Of a stretch of 64,000 bases of DNA, positions 49,365-61,821 are shown one piece after another. Within the stretch, counting starts at the first letter, position 1. Every line of letters starts with the position of its first letter. Where the stretch lies: NCBI RefSeq assembly GCF_036884655.1, contig NC_088340.1:13821001-13885000 (forward strand), given 5' to 3'. Both the position numbers and the translations under genes were made by a program. The notes beneath the pieces were generated by a model, which was not told the DNA's origin, did no database searches, and saw only the letters and a list, made by a program, of their open reading frames with translations. The stretch comes from Musa acuminata AAA Group (lineage: Eukaryota > Streptophyta > Magnoliopsida > Zingiberales > Musaceae).

Positions 49365-51436
49365 TAACATGCCTAATTCACTTATAATAAAATCAAATTG
49401 TTCCTCATTTAAAGTTTTTATGAAAATATAAGCTAATTGATGTTTTGTATCAATAAATTCTAAAGATATATTATGATTATTAATATGATCTCTAATAAAA
49501 TGATTCCTAATGTCAATATATTTAGTTCTAGAGTGTTGAGTGAAATTTTTTGTTAAACATATCGTACTAGTATTATCACATTTTATAGGTATATTTATTC
49601 AAGTGAATTCCATAATCTTCTAAAGTATTTTTCATCCATATAACTTATGCACAATATGCACCTGCTGCTATATACTCAGCATCGGTTATAGATAATGCAA
49701 CTGAGTTTTGTTTCTTGAAAAACCAAGAGACAAGTGCATGACCTAATAGTTAACATGTTCCAGATATACTTTTTCTATTTATTTAATAACTAACAAAATC
49801 AGTATCGACATAAGTAATCAATTCAAGATTTTTAGTTTTTGGATATCATAATCCTAGATTTAGAGTTCCTTTTAGGTATTTAAAAATTTATTTAATAGCT
49901 TTTAAGTGAGATTATTTAGGCTTTGATTGAAATCTAGCATATAGTCCAATATTAAACATAATATCAAGTCTAGTTACTATGAGATATAATAAACTACATA
50001 TCATAATCTTATAAGTCTTTTGATCAAAACATTCTTTATTAATGTTCATATCTAATTTTGTAGAAGTGCTCATTGGTGTATTTATAGCATTAACACTATC
50101 TATATTAAATCATTTTAATAGATCTAATATATACTTAATTTGACTAACAAAAGTTTCATTACTAAGTTGTTTGATTTGTAAACCTAGGAAAATGGTTAAT
50201 TTCCCCATTAAACTTATTTTGAATTTATGACTTATACTATTGGCAAAAGATTCACATAAAGACTCATTTGAAGATCTGAAAATGATATCATCAACATAAA
50301 TTTGAACAATGAGAAAATTATTTTTAAAATATTTAATAAACAATGTAGTATCGACCTTGCCTTTCATAAAATTATTCTTAATTAGAAAGGAATTAAGTCT
50401 CTCATACCAAGGCCCTTAGGGCTTGTTTCAAACTATAGAAAGCCTTAGACAACTTAAAAACATGATTAAAAAAAAAAGGTATTCTCAAATCCGGATGGTT
50501 GTTCAACATAAACTTCTTCATAAATAAATCCATTAAGAAAAGTACTTTTAACATCCATTTGAAATAACTTAAAATTATTATAACTAGTATAGACAAGGAG
50601 AATCCTTAAGGCTTCAAGTCTAGTCATATGAGTGAAGGTTTCTTCATAATTGATACTTTTTTCTTGGTTAAAACCTTAGGCCACTAATATGACCTTATTT
50701 CTAACCATGATACCAAGTTTATCTTACTTGTTTCTGAAGACTCATTTAGTACCAATCACTAAATAATCACTAGGTATAGGAACAAGCTTTCATATCTCAT
50801 TTCTCTCAAATTTATTTAAGTCTTCATGCATTTGCAAAGACCCATGAATCATCTTTCAGGGTTTCGTTAATGCATTTTAGTTCAATTTGAGACAAGAAGG
50901 CTGCATTAGCACAAAAATTCTTAAATGAAGAGCAAGTTTGAATACCTTTTGATATATCTCTAATAATTAACTCCTTAGGACGAGTATCTACATACTTCCA
51001 ATCATTAGGTAAGGATTCTTCGGAAGAAGATGCATCCAAGTTGCTTAGGGGAGGAGAGTTTATATTCAAATTTAAAACATCAAAATTAAGATCATCATCA
51101 AAATAATTTTTCTTAAATTTGGGAAACTCATTAAACACAACATGAATATATTCCTCTATAACCAAAGTTATTTTATTAAAGACAAAAAATACTTTAGACA
51201 TAGAGGAATAATCAAGAAAAATACATTCATCGGATTTTGCATCAAATTTTCCTAAGGTATCCTTTTCATTTAAAATAAAACATTTAAAATAAAAAACTTT
51301 AAAATACTCTATATTGGGTCTTTTGTTGTTCCACAATTTATAGGGAGTTTTGAAAAGTAAAGATCTTACAAGAACCCTATTCATGACATAGCATGCTGTG
51401 TTAATGGCTTCGACCCAAAAATACTAAAGTAAGCTA
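49365..51436 (-). pseudogene. Broken copia pol of E (integrase C-part, RT, RNase H)
   Basis: Read on the minus strand: the integrase end and its linker (51384-50824; NRVLVRSLLFKTPYKLWNNKRPN, then FDDDLNFD), reverse transcriptase pieces (50596-50402 and 50367-50110) with intact YVDDIIF, and RNase H traces down to about 49370 (CDNTS, then HQLAYIF). Stops and frameshifts separate the pieces, one within a few codons of the D insertion point. The DDDLNFD junction is in frame here, whereas it is shifted in C, so E preserves the older state there. Confidence 0.85.
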
Positions 51437-52480
51437 TGTTGAATCTCGTATTTTGATGTTGAAACCAATTGATAATTGTGTTTATGTTTTAATCTACATT
51501 TTGAGTGACACAGGATGCTTCGATTAGGATGAGACAATTAAAGCAGGACAAATCATGTTGGGCCGGAGGAATATGTCAGAAGATTGGACATCGGGCCGGT
51601 GGATCAGTCGACGTATCGACAGAAGGCTTCGGGCCATGGACTCGGGCATCGGGCCAAGAAGAGCGGGTATTATGCCAAGGATATCGGAGTTGCGGAGTCA
51701 ACTGACTGATTGGGCAAAAGGTCGCAGGAGAGGACGATGCGTCGAAAAATCGGACGATGCGTCGAGGGACCAATGACATGCCGGACAACTTGATTAATAC
51801 TTAGTATTAATTGTCTAGATCGAAGTTTGTTTTACATGTGCAAGATTAACTACGATGGAAGTAAGACATGCAGCAGGAGTTACGCCGGAGTCAAGACTAT
51901 GATCACGTTGGGGGTTCGAGAGTTCGACGGAAGTCCGGACGGTCATCGGAGTTTCTATGGGAACAAATTCGAGAAGTCCAAGAGCTTGCCAAAGAAGCTC
52001 ATCAGAACTTACCAAGTAGATCGTCACAAGTCTAGGAGTTTGCCAGAAGTCCGCCGAAGCATCGCCGAAGGTTCATCGGATGTTCGCCGGAAGCTTGCCG
52101 GAAGAAGCGATTGACGCACCAGAGCAAGTTATAGTAAATGTCTTAAAAAATATCATAGTTAGCATGTAGATTAAGTTAGGAATGAGAGGTGATCCCATTA
52201 ACTTAATCTAGGGGTAATTGGGCCCTTAACATACCCAAATTGGGCAGAATGGATCAGCCCATTCGGACCCAAATTTCCTGGCCGGCGGTGCAACCGCCCA
52301 GGTCAGGCGATGGTACCGCTTGGGCTCAGTTTCCGAGCGAGACTGGACGATGGTACTACCCTTGTCAGGTGGTGGTACCGCCTGAGCTTGGTCTCCGAAA
52401 GTCAGGCGGTGGTACCGCTTGAGCTCGGTCTCTGAGCGGTAGTACTGCCAGGACCCCGAAAATCCGGGAGAAGACACATT
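51437..52480 (+). repeat. 5' LTR of D, part 1
   Basis: TGTTGAATCTCGTATTTTGATG start, close to LTR B. It contains the shared GGCTTCGGGCC and GATCACGTTGGGGGTTCGAG blocks and a short GGTGGTACCGCC array (52280-52460). It ends at ACATT (52476-52480), the duplication made by C, in U3 just upstream of its TATA box. Confidence 0.85.
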
Positions 52481-53950
52481 TGTTGAATCTCGGATTTTGA
52501 TGATGACGTCAATTGTCATTTGTTATCTAATCCATATGTTGAGATAAGTGTGCAGGATTAACTACGATGAAAGTAAGACATGTAGTAGGAGTTGCGCCGG
52601 AGTCAAGACTATGATCACGTTGGGAGTTCGAGAGCTCGACGGAAGTTCGGACGGTCGTCGGAGGTTCTGCGGGAAGAAATCCGAGAAGTCGAAGAGCTTG
52701 CCAAAAGAAGCTCGTCGGAACTCGCCAAGTGGATCGTCGCAAGTCCACGAGTTTGCCAGAAGTCCGTCGGAGCATCACCGGAGGTTCGTCGGATGTTGGC
52801 CGAAAGTTCGCCGGAACAAGCGATTGATGCACCGGAGCAAGTTGCAGTAAATGTCTTAAGAAATTCGTAGTTAGCACGATGATTAAGTTAGAAATGGGAG
52901 GTGATCCCATTAACTTAATCTTGGGGCAATTGGGCCCTTGAAAGACCCAAATTGGGCCGAATGGATCAGCCCATTCGGACCCAGATTACTTGGCCAGAGG
53001 TGGCACCGCCTGGGTCGACGGTGGCACCGCCCAGGGCTCAGTCTTCGAGCTCTGGCTGGGCGGTGCAACCGCCTTTGACAGAGGTGCAACCGCTTGAGCT
53101 CGGTCTCCGATCTCTGGCAAGAGGTGCAACCGCTCCTGACAGGCGGTGGCATCGCCTAGAGGCTCAGTCTCCGAGCTCTGCTAGGCGGTGCAACCGCCAG
53201 ACCCCGAAATTCTGGGAATTGATAGTTTTGAGCTCAGAATTCAAACTGGTTTGGGGCCTATAAATACCCACTCTTTCAGCAATGAAAGAGCAACCAAAAC
53301 CACCGAAATCCTGATCTTACTCTGTGATTTTTAGAGCTCAAAAGTGTTGTATGAGTTAAAAGTTCTTCTCCCTCTTTTCTTCCAAGCTCTGATCTTTCAA
53401 GAGAGGAGAGAAAATTCTGTAAGGGTTGTCTCCTAAGCCCGTCAAAAGGAGTGAAACTATAAAAGGGTGGTTGGCCTTCGCCTATTGAAGGAAGGCCTCT
53501 AGTGGGCGTCGGTAGCCTCGTCGGTGGAGGAAGCCAGAAGTGGATGTAGGTCAAGATTGACTGAACCACTCTAAAATCACGGTGCTCTCTGGTTTGCATT
53601 TACTTTGAGCATTTTATCTTTACTGCAAACCTCCTCAATAGCTTACTACCTTCTGCGAATTTACGATTGTGTTTCATAGTTCAGTATTTTCTGAATCGGT
53701 GTTTAGACGTAAATTAGTTTTATCGTACGAACATCATATTTCAGTTTGCGCTTACATTCTGATTTCCATCATAACTACAAACTGCCCTTATAGATTCACT
53801 TTAACTGCATCTTGCTTGATCACAAGTTAAAGTGATTTACGAATCGACTTTTCTACCGAAATCGCTCTTATCGTACAAACCCAGTTTTAATCATCGAAAG
53901 TTTTCTGCTGCACTAATTCACCCCCCCTCTTATTGCTCTTGATCCTAACA
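52481..53950 (+). repeat. 5' LTR of C
   Basis: 1470 bp, TGTTGAATCTCGG to CCTAACA, with TATA box at 53259-53266. Confidence 0.92.
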
Positions 53951-53952
53951 AT

Positions 53953-53964
53953 TGGTATCAGAGC
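53953..53964 (+). other. Primer-binding site of C
   Basis: TGGTATCAGAGC two bases after the 5' LTR, initiator-Met tRNA type, as in B. Confidence 0.9.
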
Positions 53965-54000
53965 GGGGTTAACTCTCAAATGGATTAAAACCCAAGAGAG

Positions 54001-55563
54001 ATGGCATATGTCGGAAACCAAGAGGGCCATTCTATTACACGTCCACCCATGTTTAATGGGACGGACTATACCTATTGGAAGACCCGAATGACGATCTTCC
54101 TTATTTCAATGGATTTTGAACTTTGGAATCTTGTCGAAAATGGATTTTCGAAGTCTTCTCTTCCAATGATCGATTGGAATGAATTGGAGAAGAAGACTTT
54201 CTCTCTTAATGCAAAGGCTATGAATGCCTTATTTTGTGCGCTTGATAAAAATGAGTTTAATCGTGTTTCGGTTTGTGAAACTGCGTTTGATATTTGGCAT
54301 ACACTCGAAGTGACTCACGAAGGCACAAGTAGAGTGCAAGAGTCAAAAATCAATCTTTTGATACACTCTTTCGAACTTTTCCGAATGAAACCGAGCGAGA
54401 CTATTGGCGACATGTACACCCGTTTCACGGATGTCGTCAATGGTCTAAAAGGACTCGGCAAAAGTTTTTCGGATTTTGAGCTCGTGAATAAGATTCTAAG
54501 ATCCCTTCCTAAGAGTTGGGACCCTAAAGTTACTGCTATTCAAGAGGCTAAAGATTTAAACAACGTCCCTCTTGAAGAACTAATCGGGTCATTAATGACC
54601 TATGAAATGACATGCACGGCTCATGAAGAGCAAGAAGACATCCTTCCAAAGAACAGGAAGGATATGACATTTAAAACTTTAGATGACCACTTGAGAGAAA
54701 ACTCAAGTGACGAGGACTCTGACGATGACTTGGCACTTCTAACAAGGAAATTCAAAAAATTCATTAAGAGAAACAAGTTTAAAAATGACACAAAAAATAA
54801 ACTTGAACCCAAAAAGGACCAAGTTATTTGCTATGTGTGCAAAAAGTCGGGACACTACAAGAGTGATTATCCCCAAGCCAAGAAGAGAACATCAAAGAAG
54901 AAGGCGCTCAAAGCAACATGGGATGACTCGAGCGCGTCCGTAGAAGAGGAGTCCAACACCGAGCAAGTTTCTCATTACGCCTTAATGGCCATCGGAGAGG
55001 AGGTAACAAATTTAAGTGATGCAAATTTATCATTTGATGAATTATTAAATGCCTTCCATGACTTATTTGATGAATGCAAGATTATTAGTAGAAAATACAA
55101 ATTACTAAAAAAGGAGCATGATAGTCTTACTTGTAATTTCGATAATTTAAAAACTGAATATCATGATAGTTTAGGTTCTTGTATAAAATGCCATGATCTA
55201 GAAACTGTCCAAAAGGAAAACTTGCTACTTAAGAACACCTTGAAGAAATTCGAGATTGGTAGCAAGTCTTTGAACATGATCCTTACAAACAAGGGTCACG
55301 TTCCCAAAAGAAATCCTCACCAAAATCCAACCACCTTCATAAAAAGCCCCATCCTACATGTTCGACACCAAAGCAAATGCAACTTTTGTTGCAAGCATGG
55401 ACATAAAACATATTATTGTCCATTCAAGAAAATTAGTCCGAACAAATTAATTTGGGTTCCTAAAGGAACCATGATAAACTCTATGCAACATGACAAACAA
55501 TGTAGATATGTTTTTGAGGCACCCAAAAGTAAATGGGTACCTAAAAATTATCCTTTCTTGTAG
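54001..55563 (+). pseudogene. gag: gag part of the C polyprotein
   Basis: 520 aa from ATG to an in-frame TAG at 55561-55563. Residues about 10-225 form the copia gag (UBN2-like) domain. A zinc knuckle follows at 277-290 (C277, C280, H285), but its fourth ligand is Tyr290 instead of Cys. Then come an acidic linker, a coiled-coil-like stretch (about 340-430) and a second, intact knuckle C460-C463-H468-C473. The next frame, continuous with it, holds protease, so the TAG cuts gag from pol. Whether this stop was once a programmed boundary or is decay is uncertain; other breaks downstream favour decay. Confidence 0.88.
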
Positions 55564-58555
55564 AGACATACACCATCACAAGTTAGGAGCAAGAGATGGT
55601 ACCTTGATAGTAGATGCTCAAGGCATATGACCGGAGATCCATCTCAATTCTCTAAGCTCACTAGCATAGATGAAGGCACCTTCGGAGACAACAACAAGGG
55701 TAAAATCATTGGCAAAGGAACCATAGGTAACAAATCCAACTTTTTTATTGAAGATGTTCTGTCAGTTGATGGTTTAAAACATAACCTCTTGAGTATTAGT
55801 CAATTATGTGATAAAGGATATATCATCAAATTCGAATCTAATGCTTGCATCATTGAAAAACCACACAAAAACACATCTATGATTGTATTAAAATAGAATA
55901 ACGTATACACCATTAACATCAATGATCTTTGCAATGAAGTATGTTTCTCAGTTTTGAATGAGGATGCTTGGCTTTGGCATAGGAGATTAGGTCATGCTAG
56001 CATGAAACTAATCACTCAAATATCAACCAAAGAACTTGTACGAGGAATTCCTCACATCAAGTTCATCAAAGATAATGTGTGTGATGCTTATCAATTAGGA
56101 AAACAAATTAAGAGTAGTTTCAAATCTAAGAATCAAATAAGCACATCTAGGCCCTTACAATTGATCCATATGGACTTGTTCGGACCAATCTCTACATCAA
56201 GCCTAGGAGGTAGCAAATACACCTTCATCATTGTAGATGACTATAGTAGATACACATGGACTTATTTCTTAAAACACAAAAATGAATGCTTTAGATATTT
56301 CACTAAGTTTTAAAAACTTGTTCAAAATGAAATGGGTTTTATGATTTCATCAATTCGAAGTGATCACGGTAGTGAATTTCAAAACCGTGATTTTCAAGAA
56401 TTTTGTGAATCTAATGGATACAACCACAACTTCTCTACTCCAAGAAATCCTCAACAAAATGGAGTAGTAGAAAGAAAGAATAGAAATTTACAAGAAATGA
56501 CAAGAACCATGTTAAATGAACATAGCCTACCCAAATATTTTTGGGCCGAAGTTGTAAACACTGCATGCTATATTCTGAATAGAGTTTTAGTAAGACCCTT
56601 ACTCACCAAAACTCCCTATGAGTTGTGGAACAATAAAAAACCCAATGTTTCATATTTTAAAGTTTTTGGGTGTAAGTGTTTTATCTTGAATGAAAAAGAT
56701 GCCTTAGGAAAATTTGATGCTAAATCCGATGAAAAAATTTTTCTTGGTTATTCTTCGGTTTCTAAAGCTTTTTGTATCTTCAATAAAAGGACTTTAATTA
56801 TAGAAGAATCCATTCATGTTGTTTTCAATAAGATTTCCGAAATCAAGAAAAATGACTTTGATGATGATTAATTTCGATTCTTTGAATTTAAATGAAACCC
56901 CTTCTCCAACTAGCAACTTGGATGCATCCACTTCCGAAACATCCTTACCCAAGGATTGGAAGTATGTAGATGCTCATCCTAAGGAGCTAATCCTAGGAGA
57001 CACATCTAAGGGGGTTCAAACACGTTCATCTCTTAAAAATTTTTGTGCCAACGCCGCTGTTCTCTCCCAAATTGAACCTAAATATTTTGACGAAGCCATG
57101 AAAGATGATTCATGGATTATCGCAATGCAAGATGAGTTAAATCAATTTGAGAGAAATGAGGTGTGGAAGCTTGTTCCTAGGCCAAATGACCATTTAGTTA
57201 TTGGTACTAAATGGATCTTTAGAAACAAGCAAGATGAATATGGTATCGTGGTGAGAAACAAGGCTAGATTAGTGGCCAAAGGTTTCAACCAAGAAGAAGG
57301 TATCGATTACGAAGAAACCTTCACTCCTGTGGCTAGATTAGAAGCCATATGGATGCTCCTTGCCTATGCTAGTAATAATAATTTTAAGTTGTTTCAAATT
57401 GATGTTAAAAGCACTTTTCTTAATGGTTTTATTTTTGAAGATGTTTATGTTGAACAGCCTCATGGATTTGAAAATAATAGCCTCCCTAATCATGTATTTA
57501 AATTAACCAAAGCTCTCTATGGTTTAAAACAAGCCCCAAGGGCTTGGTATGATAGACTAAGCACTTTTCTTATTGAAAACAATTTCACAAAAGGCAAGGT
57601 CGATACTACATTGTTTATCAAGAATTTTAAAAATAATTTTCTCATTGTTCAGATTTATGTTGATGATATTATCTTCAGTTCTACGAATAAATCTCTTTGT
57701 GAATCTTTTGCTAAAACCATGAGTCTCGAATTTGAAATGAGTTTGATGGGAGAATTAATGTTTTTCTTAGGCTTACAAATTAAGCAACTAAGCAATGACA
57801 TCTTTATTAGTCAAACTAAATATGCTTTAGACCTACTGAAAAGATTTAATATGGATAGCTTAAAGGCTATTAACACCCCTATGAGCACCTCCACTAAGTT
57901 AGAAGTTGATGAGAGTGGAGAAAGCTTTGATAAAAATACCTATAGGGGTATGATAGGAAGTTTACTTTACCTCACTGCAACTAGACTAGATATCATGTTC
58001 AGTGTAAGACTTTGTGCTAGGTTTCAATCGAACCCTAAGATATCTTATCTCAAAGCAGTTAAAAGAATACTTAGATATCTTAAAGGTACCACAAATCTAG
58101 GATTATGGTATCCAAAATCCAAAAATTTTGAGTTAATTACTTATGCTGATGCGGATTTTGCTGGGTGTAGACTAGATAGAAAAAACACAACAGGAACATG
58201 TCAATTTTTGGGACATTCCCTTGTTTCTTGGTCATCTAAGAAACAAAACTCGGTTGCTCTATCAACAACTGAAGCTGAATATATTGCAGCTAGTGCATGC
58301 TGTGCACAAGTTGTGTGGATGAAAAACACCTTAGAATATTATAAAGTCTATCTTAAAAATATTCCCATTAAATGTGATAACACGAGTGCAATATGTTTAA
58401 CAAAGAATCCCATTCAACACTCGAGAATAAAACATATTGATATTAGACATCATTTTATACGAGATCATGTTACTAATCATGATGTAATTATAGAGTTCAT
58501 AGATACTAAGCATCAACTAGCTGATATTTTTACAAAACCTCTAAATGAAGAATAA
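55564..58555 (+). pseudogene. pol: Broken pol of C: protease, integrase, reverse transcriptase, RNase H
   Basis: Same frame as gag until 56871, then a frame change. Protease at about 55594-55640 has DSR in place of the aspartic protease DSG (codon 55612-55614 AGA). A TAG lies at 55894-55896. Integrase (55954-56871): zinc motif H..H and CDAY, with Tyr (56088-56090) for the last Cys; D, D and E of the core are present (HMDLFGP, SDHGSEF, NGVVERKN); a TAA splits it at 56311-56313. A frameshift near 56870 separates it from RT/RNase H (to 58555), which is a long intact frame with YVDD (57656-57667), [10 protein letters not shown], then RNase [16 protein letters not shown] and [14 protein letters not shown] looks intact, but no full polyprotein can be made. 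Confidence 0.92.
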
Positions 58556-59704
58556 TTTGATTTCATAAGAAGAGAATTAGGAATGTTGATATGTCCGAAT
58601 GCATAAACTTGTTAAAATTATTCGGACTTTATTGATTGAATGATCAAATCACTAAAATGACATGTTGAAAATTAATACAAAAATTTCCATAACAATGAGC
58701 ATGTCTTCATGATTGTATAGTCTTATCCGATTGCATAAAAGTGTTAAATTAAATTTTCAATTCCAATCGGATTTCATGAATACATTATTCTCTTTCGGAC
58801 TTTGATTCAATCATTGATTTTTGACAAATAGAATCATCTAGCAAATGCATATCTTTTAGACTTATTATGTGAAAAATATTCCCTTTGAGAAATAGATTTG
58901 ATGATTCCTTCTTATAAAAGGAAGATATTTTTTGCAAAGATTTGATTCACATAAATATCCTGATCCTTGTAAAGCATGCCTTAATATCCTATCGATTTGA
59001 ACTACACAAATGGCTTTCCTCCTTCATGCAAAAAAGATAATAACAAATAAAAAGGAAGAAGTTTTCACTCTATGTAAATAATCTCCATGTCATGTTTTTC
59101 TTGAGATATTTGTATCCTATAAATGACATGAACCTATTTATGGCATCGCACGTATATTTAAAAGTTGTTTATATCGTTCTCCTTTTTGTTGATGACAAAG
59201 GGGGAGAAGTATATGAATTGATGCTATAAATGCCATATTATGTTGAAAGAAGCAGATATATGATTATTGATGCTATGATTATGCTATGACTGCATCATCA
59301 AAAATATATGAATTGATGATAACTATGATTGCCATATTTGCATTATGCCATATTTGCTATGATTGCCATATTTGCATCATGTTAAGATATCAAGAACTTG
59401 CATCATAATTTTATGTATTGATATCTTACCATATGATGAATTGCTACCATGACCATCATTCACATTTGAAATTTGAAAATGGATGTCAAGCCTTGACATC
59501 ATACATCATTTTCAGAGAGATACATCATGATGAGAATCATGATGGGAGTATTGATAAGGTTAAATGATTTTAACTTATCAATATATCTCTTGAATTCAAA
59601 AGCTTTGAATTCAAAAATGACTTATCTCAATTATGGCACATAGATATGGGGAGTTAAGGTTAACTCCATTATCAATTGATTGTTATCATAAAAAAGGGGG
59701 AGAT
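58556..59704 (+). other. Non-coding 3' internal region of C
   Basis: AT-rich tail of 1.15 kb after the pol stop. It contains the phrase TCTCCTTTTTGTTGATGACAAAGGGGGAGAAGTAT (59178-59212), nearly the same as in B at 21019-21053, and the final polypurine tract at 59690-59703. No frame of note. Confidence 0.75.
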
Positions 59705-61209
59705 TGTTGAATCTCGGATTTTGATGATGACGTCAATTGTCATTTGTTATCTAATCCATATGTTGAGATAAGTGTGCAGGATTAACTATGATGAAAGTAA
59801 GACATGCGGTAGGAGTTACGCCGGAGTCAAGATTATGATCACGTTGGGAGTTCGAGAGCTCGACGGAAGTTCGGATGGTCGTCGGAGGTTCTACGGGAAC
59901 AAATCCGAGAAGTCCAAGAGCTTGCCAAAAGAAGCTCGTTGGAACTCGCCAAGTGGATCGTCGCAAGTCCAGGAGTTTGCCGGAAGTCCATCGGAGCATC
60001 GCTGGAGGTTTATCGGATGTTCGCCGGAAGTTCGCCGGAAGCTCGTCGGAAGAAGCGATTGACACACTGGAGCAAGTTGCAATAAATGTCTTAAGAAATT
60101 CGTAGTTAGCACAATGATTAAGTTAGAAATGGGAGGTGATCCCATTAACTTAATCTTGGGGCAATTGGGCCCTTGAAAGACCCAAATTGGGCTGAATGGA
60201 TTAGCCCATTCGGACCTAGATTACTTGGCCAGAGGTGGCACCGCCTGGGTCGGTGGTGGCACCGCCTAGGGCTTAGTCTCCAAGCTTTGACTAGGCAGTG
60301 CACCCGCCTCTGATAGAGGTGCAACCGCTTGAGCTCGGTCTCCGAGCTCTGGCAGGAGGTGCAACCGCACTTGACAAGCGGTGGCACCACCCAGAGGCTC
60401 AATCTCCGAGCTCTGCCAGGCGGTGCAACCACCTCGGTCAGGCGGTGCAACCGCCAAACCCCGAAATTTCAGGAATTGATAGTTTTGAGCTCGAAATTCA
60501 AACTGGTTTGGGGCCTATAAATACCCCACTCTTTCAGCAATGAAAGAGCAACCAAAACCACCGAAATCCTGATCTTACTATGTGATTTTTAGAGCTCAAA
60601 AGTGTTGTATGAGTTAAAAGTTTTTCTCCCTCTTTTCTTCCAAGTTTTGATCTTTCAAGAGAGGAGAGAAAATTTTGTAAGGGTTGTCTCCTAAGCCCGT
60701 CAAAAGGAGTGAAACTATAAAAGGATGGTTGGCCTTTGCCTATTGAAGGAAGGCCTCTAGTGGAGGTCGGTGACCTCGTCGGTGGAGGAAGCCAGAAGTA
60801 GATGTAGGTCAAGATTGATCGAACCGCTCTAAAATCACGGTGCTCTCTGGTTTGCATTTACTTTAAGCATATTATCTTTACTGCAAACATCCTCAATAGC
60901 TTACTGCCTTCTGCGAATTTACGACCATGTTTCATAGTTCAGTATTTTCCGAATCGGTGTTTAGACATAAATTAGTTTTATCGTACAAACATTATATTTC
61001 AGTTTGCGCTTACATTCTGATTTCCATCATAACTGCAAACTGCCCTTATAGATTCACTTTAACTGCATCTTGCTTGATCACAAGTTAAAGTGATTTACGA
61101 ATCGGCTTTTCTACCGAAATCGCTCTTATCGTACGAACGCAGTTTTAATCGTCGAAAGTTTTCCACTGCACTAATTCACCCCCCCCTCTTAGTGCTCTTG
61201 ATCCTAACA
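59705..61209 (+). repeat. 3' LTR of C
   Basis: 1505 bp, TGTTGAATCTCGG to CCTAACA, followed by the ACATT duplication. TATA box at 60516-60523. Confidence 0.92.
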
Positions 61210-61214
61210 ACATT

Positions 61215-61771
61215 TGAGCTCTAAATTTAAATTAGTTGGGGCCTATATAAACCCCACCCTTTCCGACATGAAAAGGCAACTAAAAGGCACCGAAAATCCA
61301 ATCTTACTATGTGATTTTTAGAGCTCAAAAGTGTTGTAAAGGTTAGAAGGTCTCCTCCCTCTTTTCTTCCAAGTTTTGATCTTTCAAGAGAGGAGATAAA
61401 ATTCTGTAAGGGTTGTCTCCTAAGCCCATCAAAAGAAGTGAAACTGTAAAAGGGTGGTTGGCCTTCGCCTATTGAAGGAAGGCCTCTAGTGGACGTCGGT
61501 GACCTCATCGAAGGAGGAAGCCAAAAGTGGATGTAGGTCAAGATTGACCTAACCACTCTAAATCTCGGTTTGCATTTACTTTCTGTTTTCTATCTTAACT
61601 GCAAATTGCCTCCATAGCTTTACTTTAACTGCACTTCGCCTAATCTAAGTTAAAGTGATTTCCGAATCGGTTTTCTTACCGAAATTATTTTTATCGTACA
61701 AATGTCATTTTAAATCGTCGAAAGTTTTCCGCTACACTAATTCACCCCCCCCAGTGCTCTTGATCCTAACA
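61215..61771 (+). repeat. 5' LTR of D, part 2
   Basis: Continues D from the C insertion point: TGAGCTCTAAATTTAAATTAG, TATA box TATATAAA (61244-61251), leader with GGCCTTCGCCTATTGAAGG, ending CCTAACA at 61771. Together with part 1 it makes an LTR of about 1.6 kb, about 1 kb shorter than LTR B, partly because the TTTAGACG minisatellite is missing. Confidence 0.85.
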
Positions 61772-61773
61772 AT

Positions 61774-61785
61774 TAGTATCAGAGC
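61774..61785 (+). other. Primer-binding site of D (one mismatch)
   Basis: TAGTATCAGAGC; the second base is A where B and C have G, a G-to-A change that weakens pairing with the initiator-Met tRNA. Confidence 0.75.
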
Positions 61786-61821
61786 CTCGTTATTTTTCAC
61801 TTGGATTAACACCCAAGAGAA

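Larger units (their letters stand above)
43035..51436 (-). mobile_element. Degenerate copia element E (minus strand), 3' half
   Basis: On the minus strand the order is integrase remnant, reverse transcriptase, RNase H, AT-rich tail, then 3' LTR ending at 43035. The right end at 51436 is where element D interrupts the integrase; the 5' part of E should lie right of the window. Its 3' LTR (48298 down to 43035) is itself split by solo LTR F. The sequence is closely related to C (for example the shared NLDAS, LPNDWKYVD and NFCANAA phrases), so it belongs to the same Sirevirus-like lineage. Numerous stops and frameshifts show that it is dead and the oldest layer of the stack. Confidence 0.85.
52481..61209 (+). 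mobile_element. Full-length Sirevirus-like copia retrotransposon C, inactivated
   Basis: 8729 bp with LTRs 52481-53950 and 59705-61209 and target duplication ACATT (52476-52480, 61210-61214). Primer site at 53953-53964; polypurine tract AAAAAAGGGGGAGA at 59690-59703 plus an upstream tract at 59196-59208. The order gag-protease-integrase-RT-RNase H is that of Ty1/copia. LTR features and duplicated polypurine tracts fit the Sirevirus lineage. Three in-frame stops, one frameshift and lost catalytic/zinc residues make it non-autonomous now. The LTRs differ in length by 35 bp, mainly by one extra GGCGGTGCAACC unit in the 3' LTR, and by scattered substitutions, so it is older than B. Confidence 0.93.
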
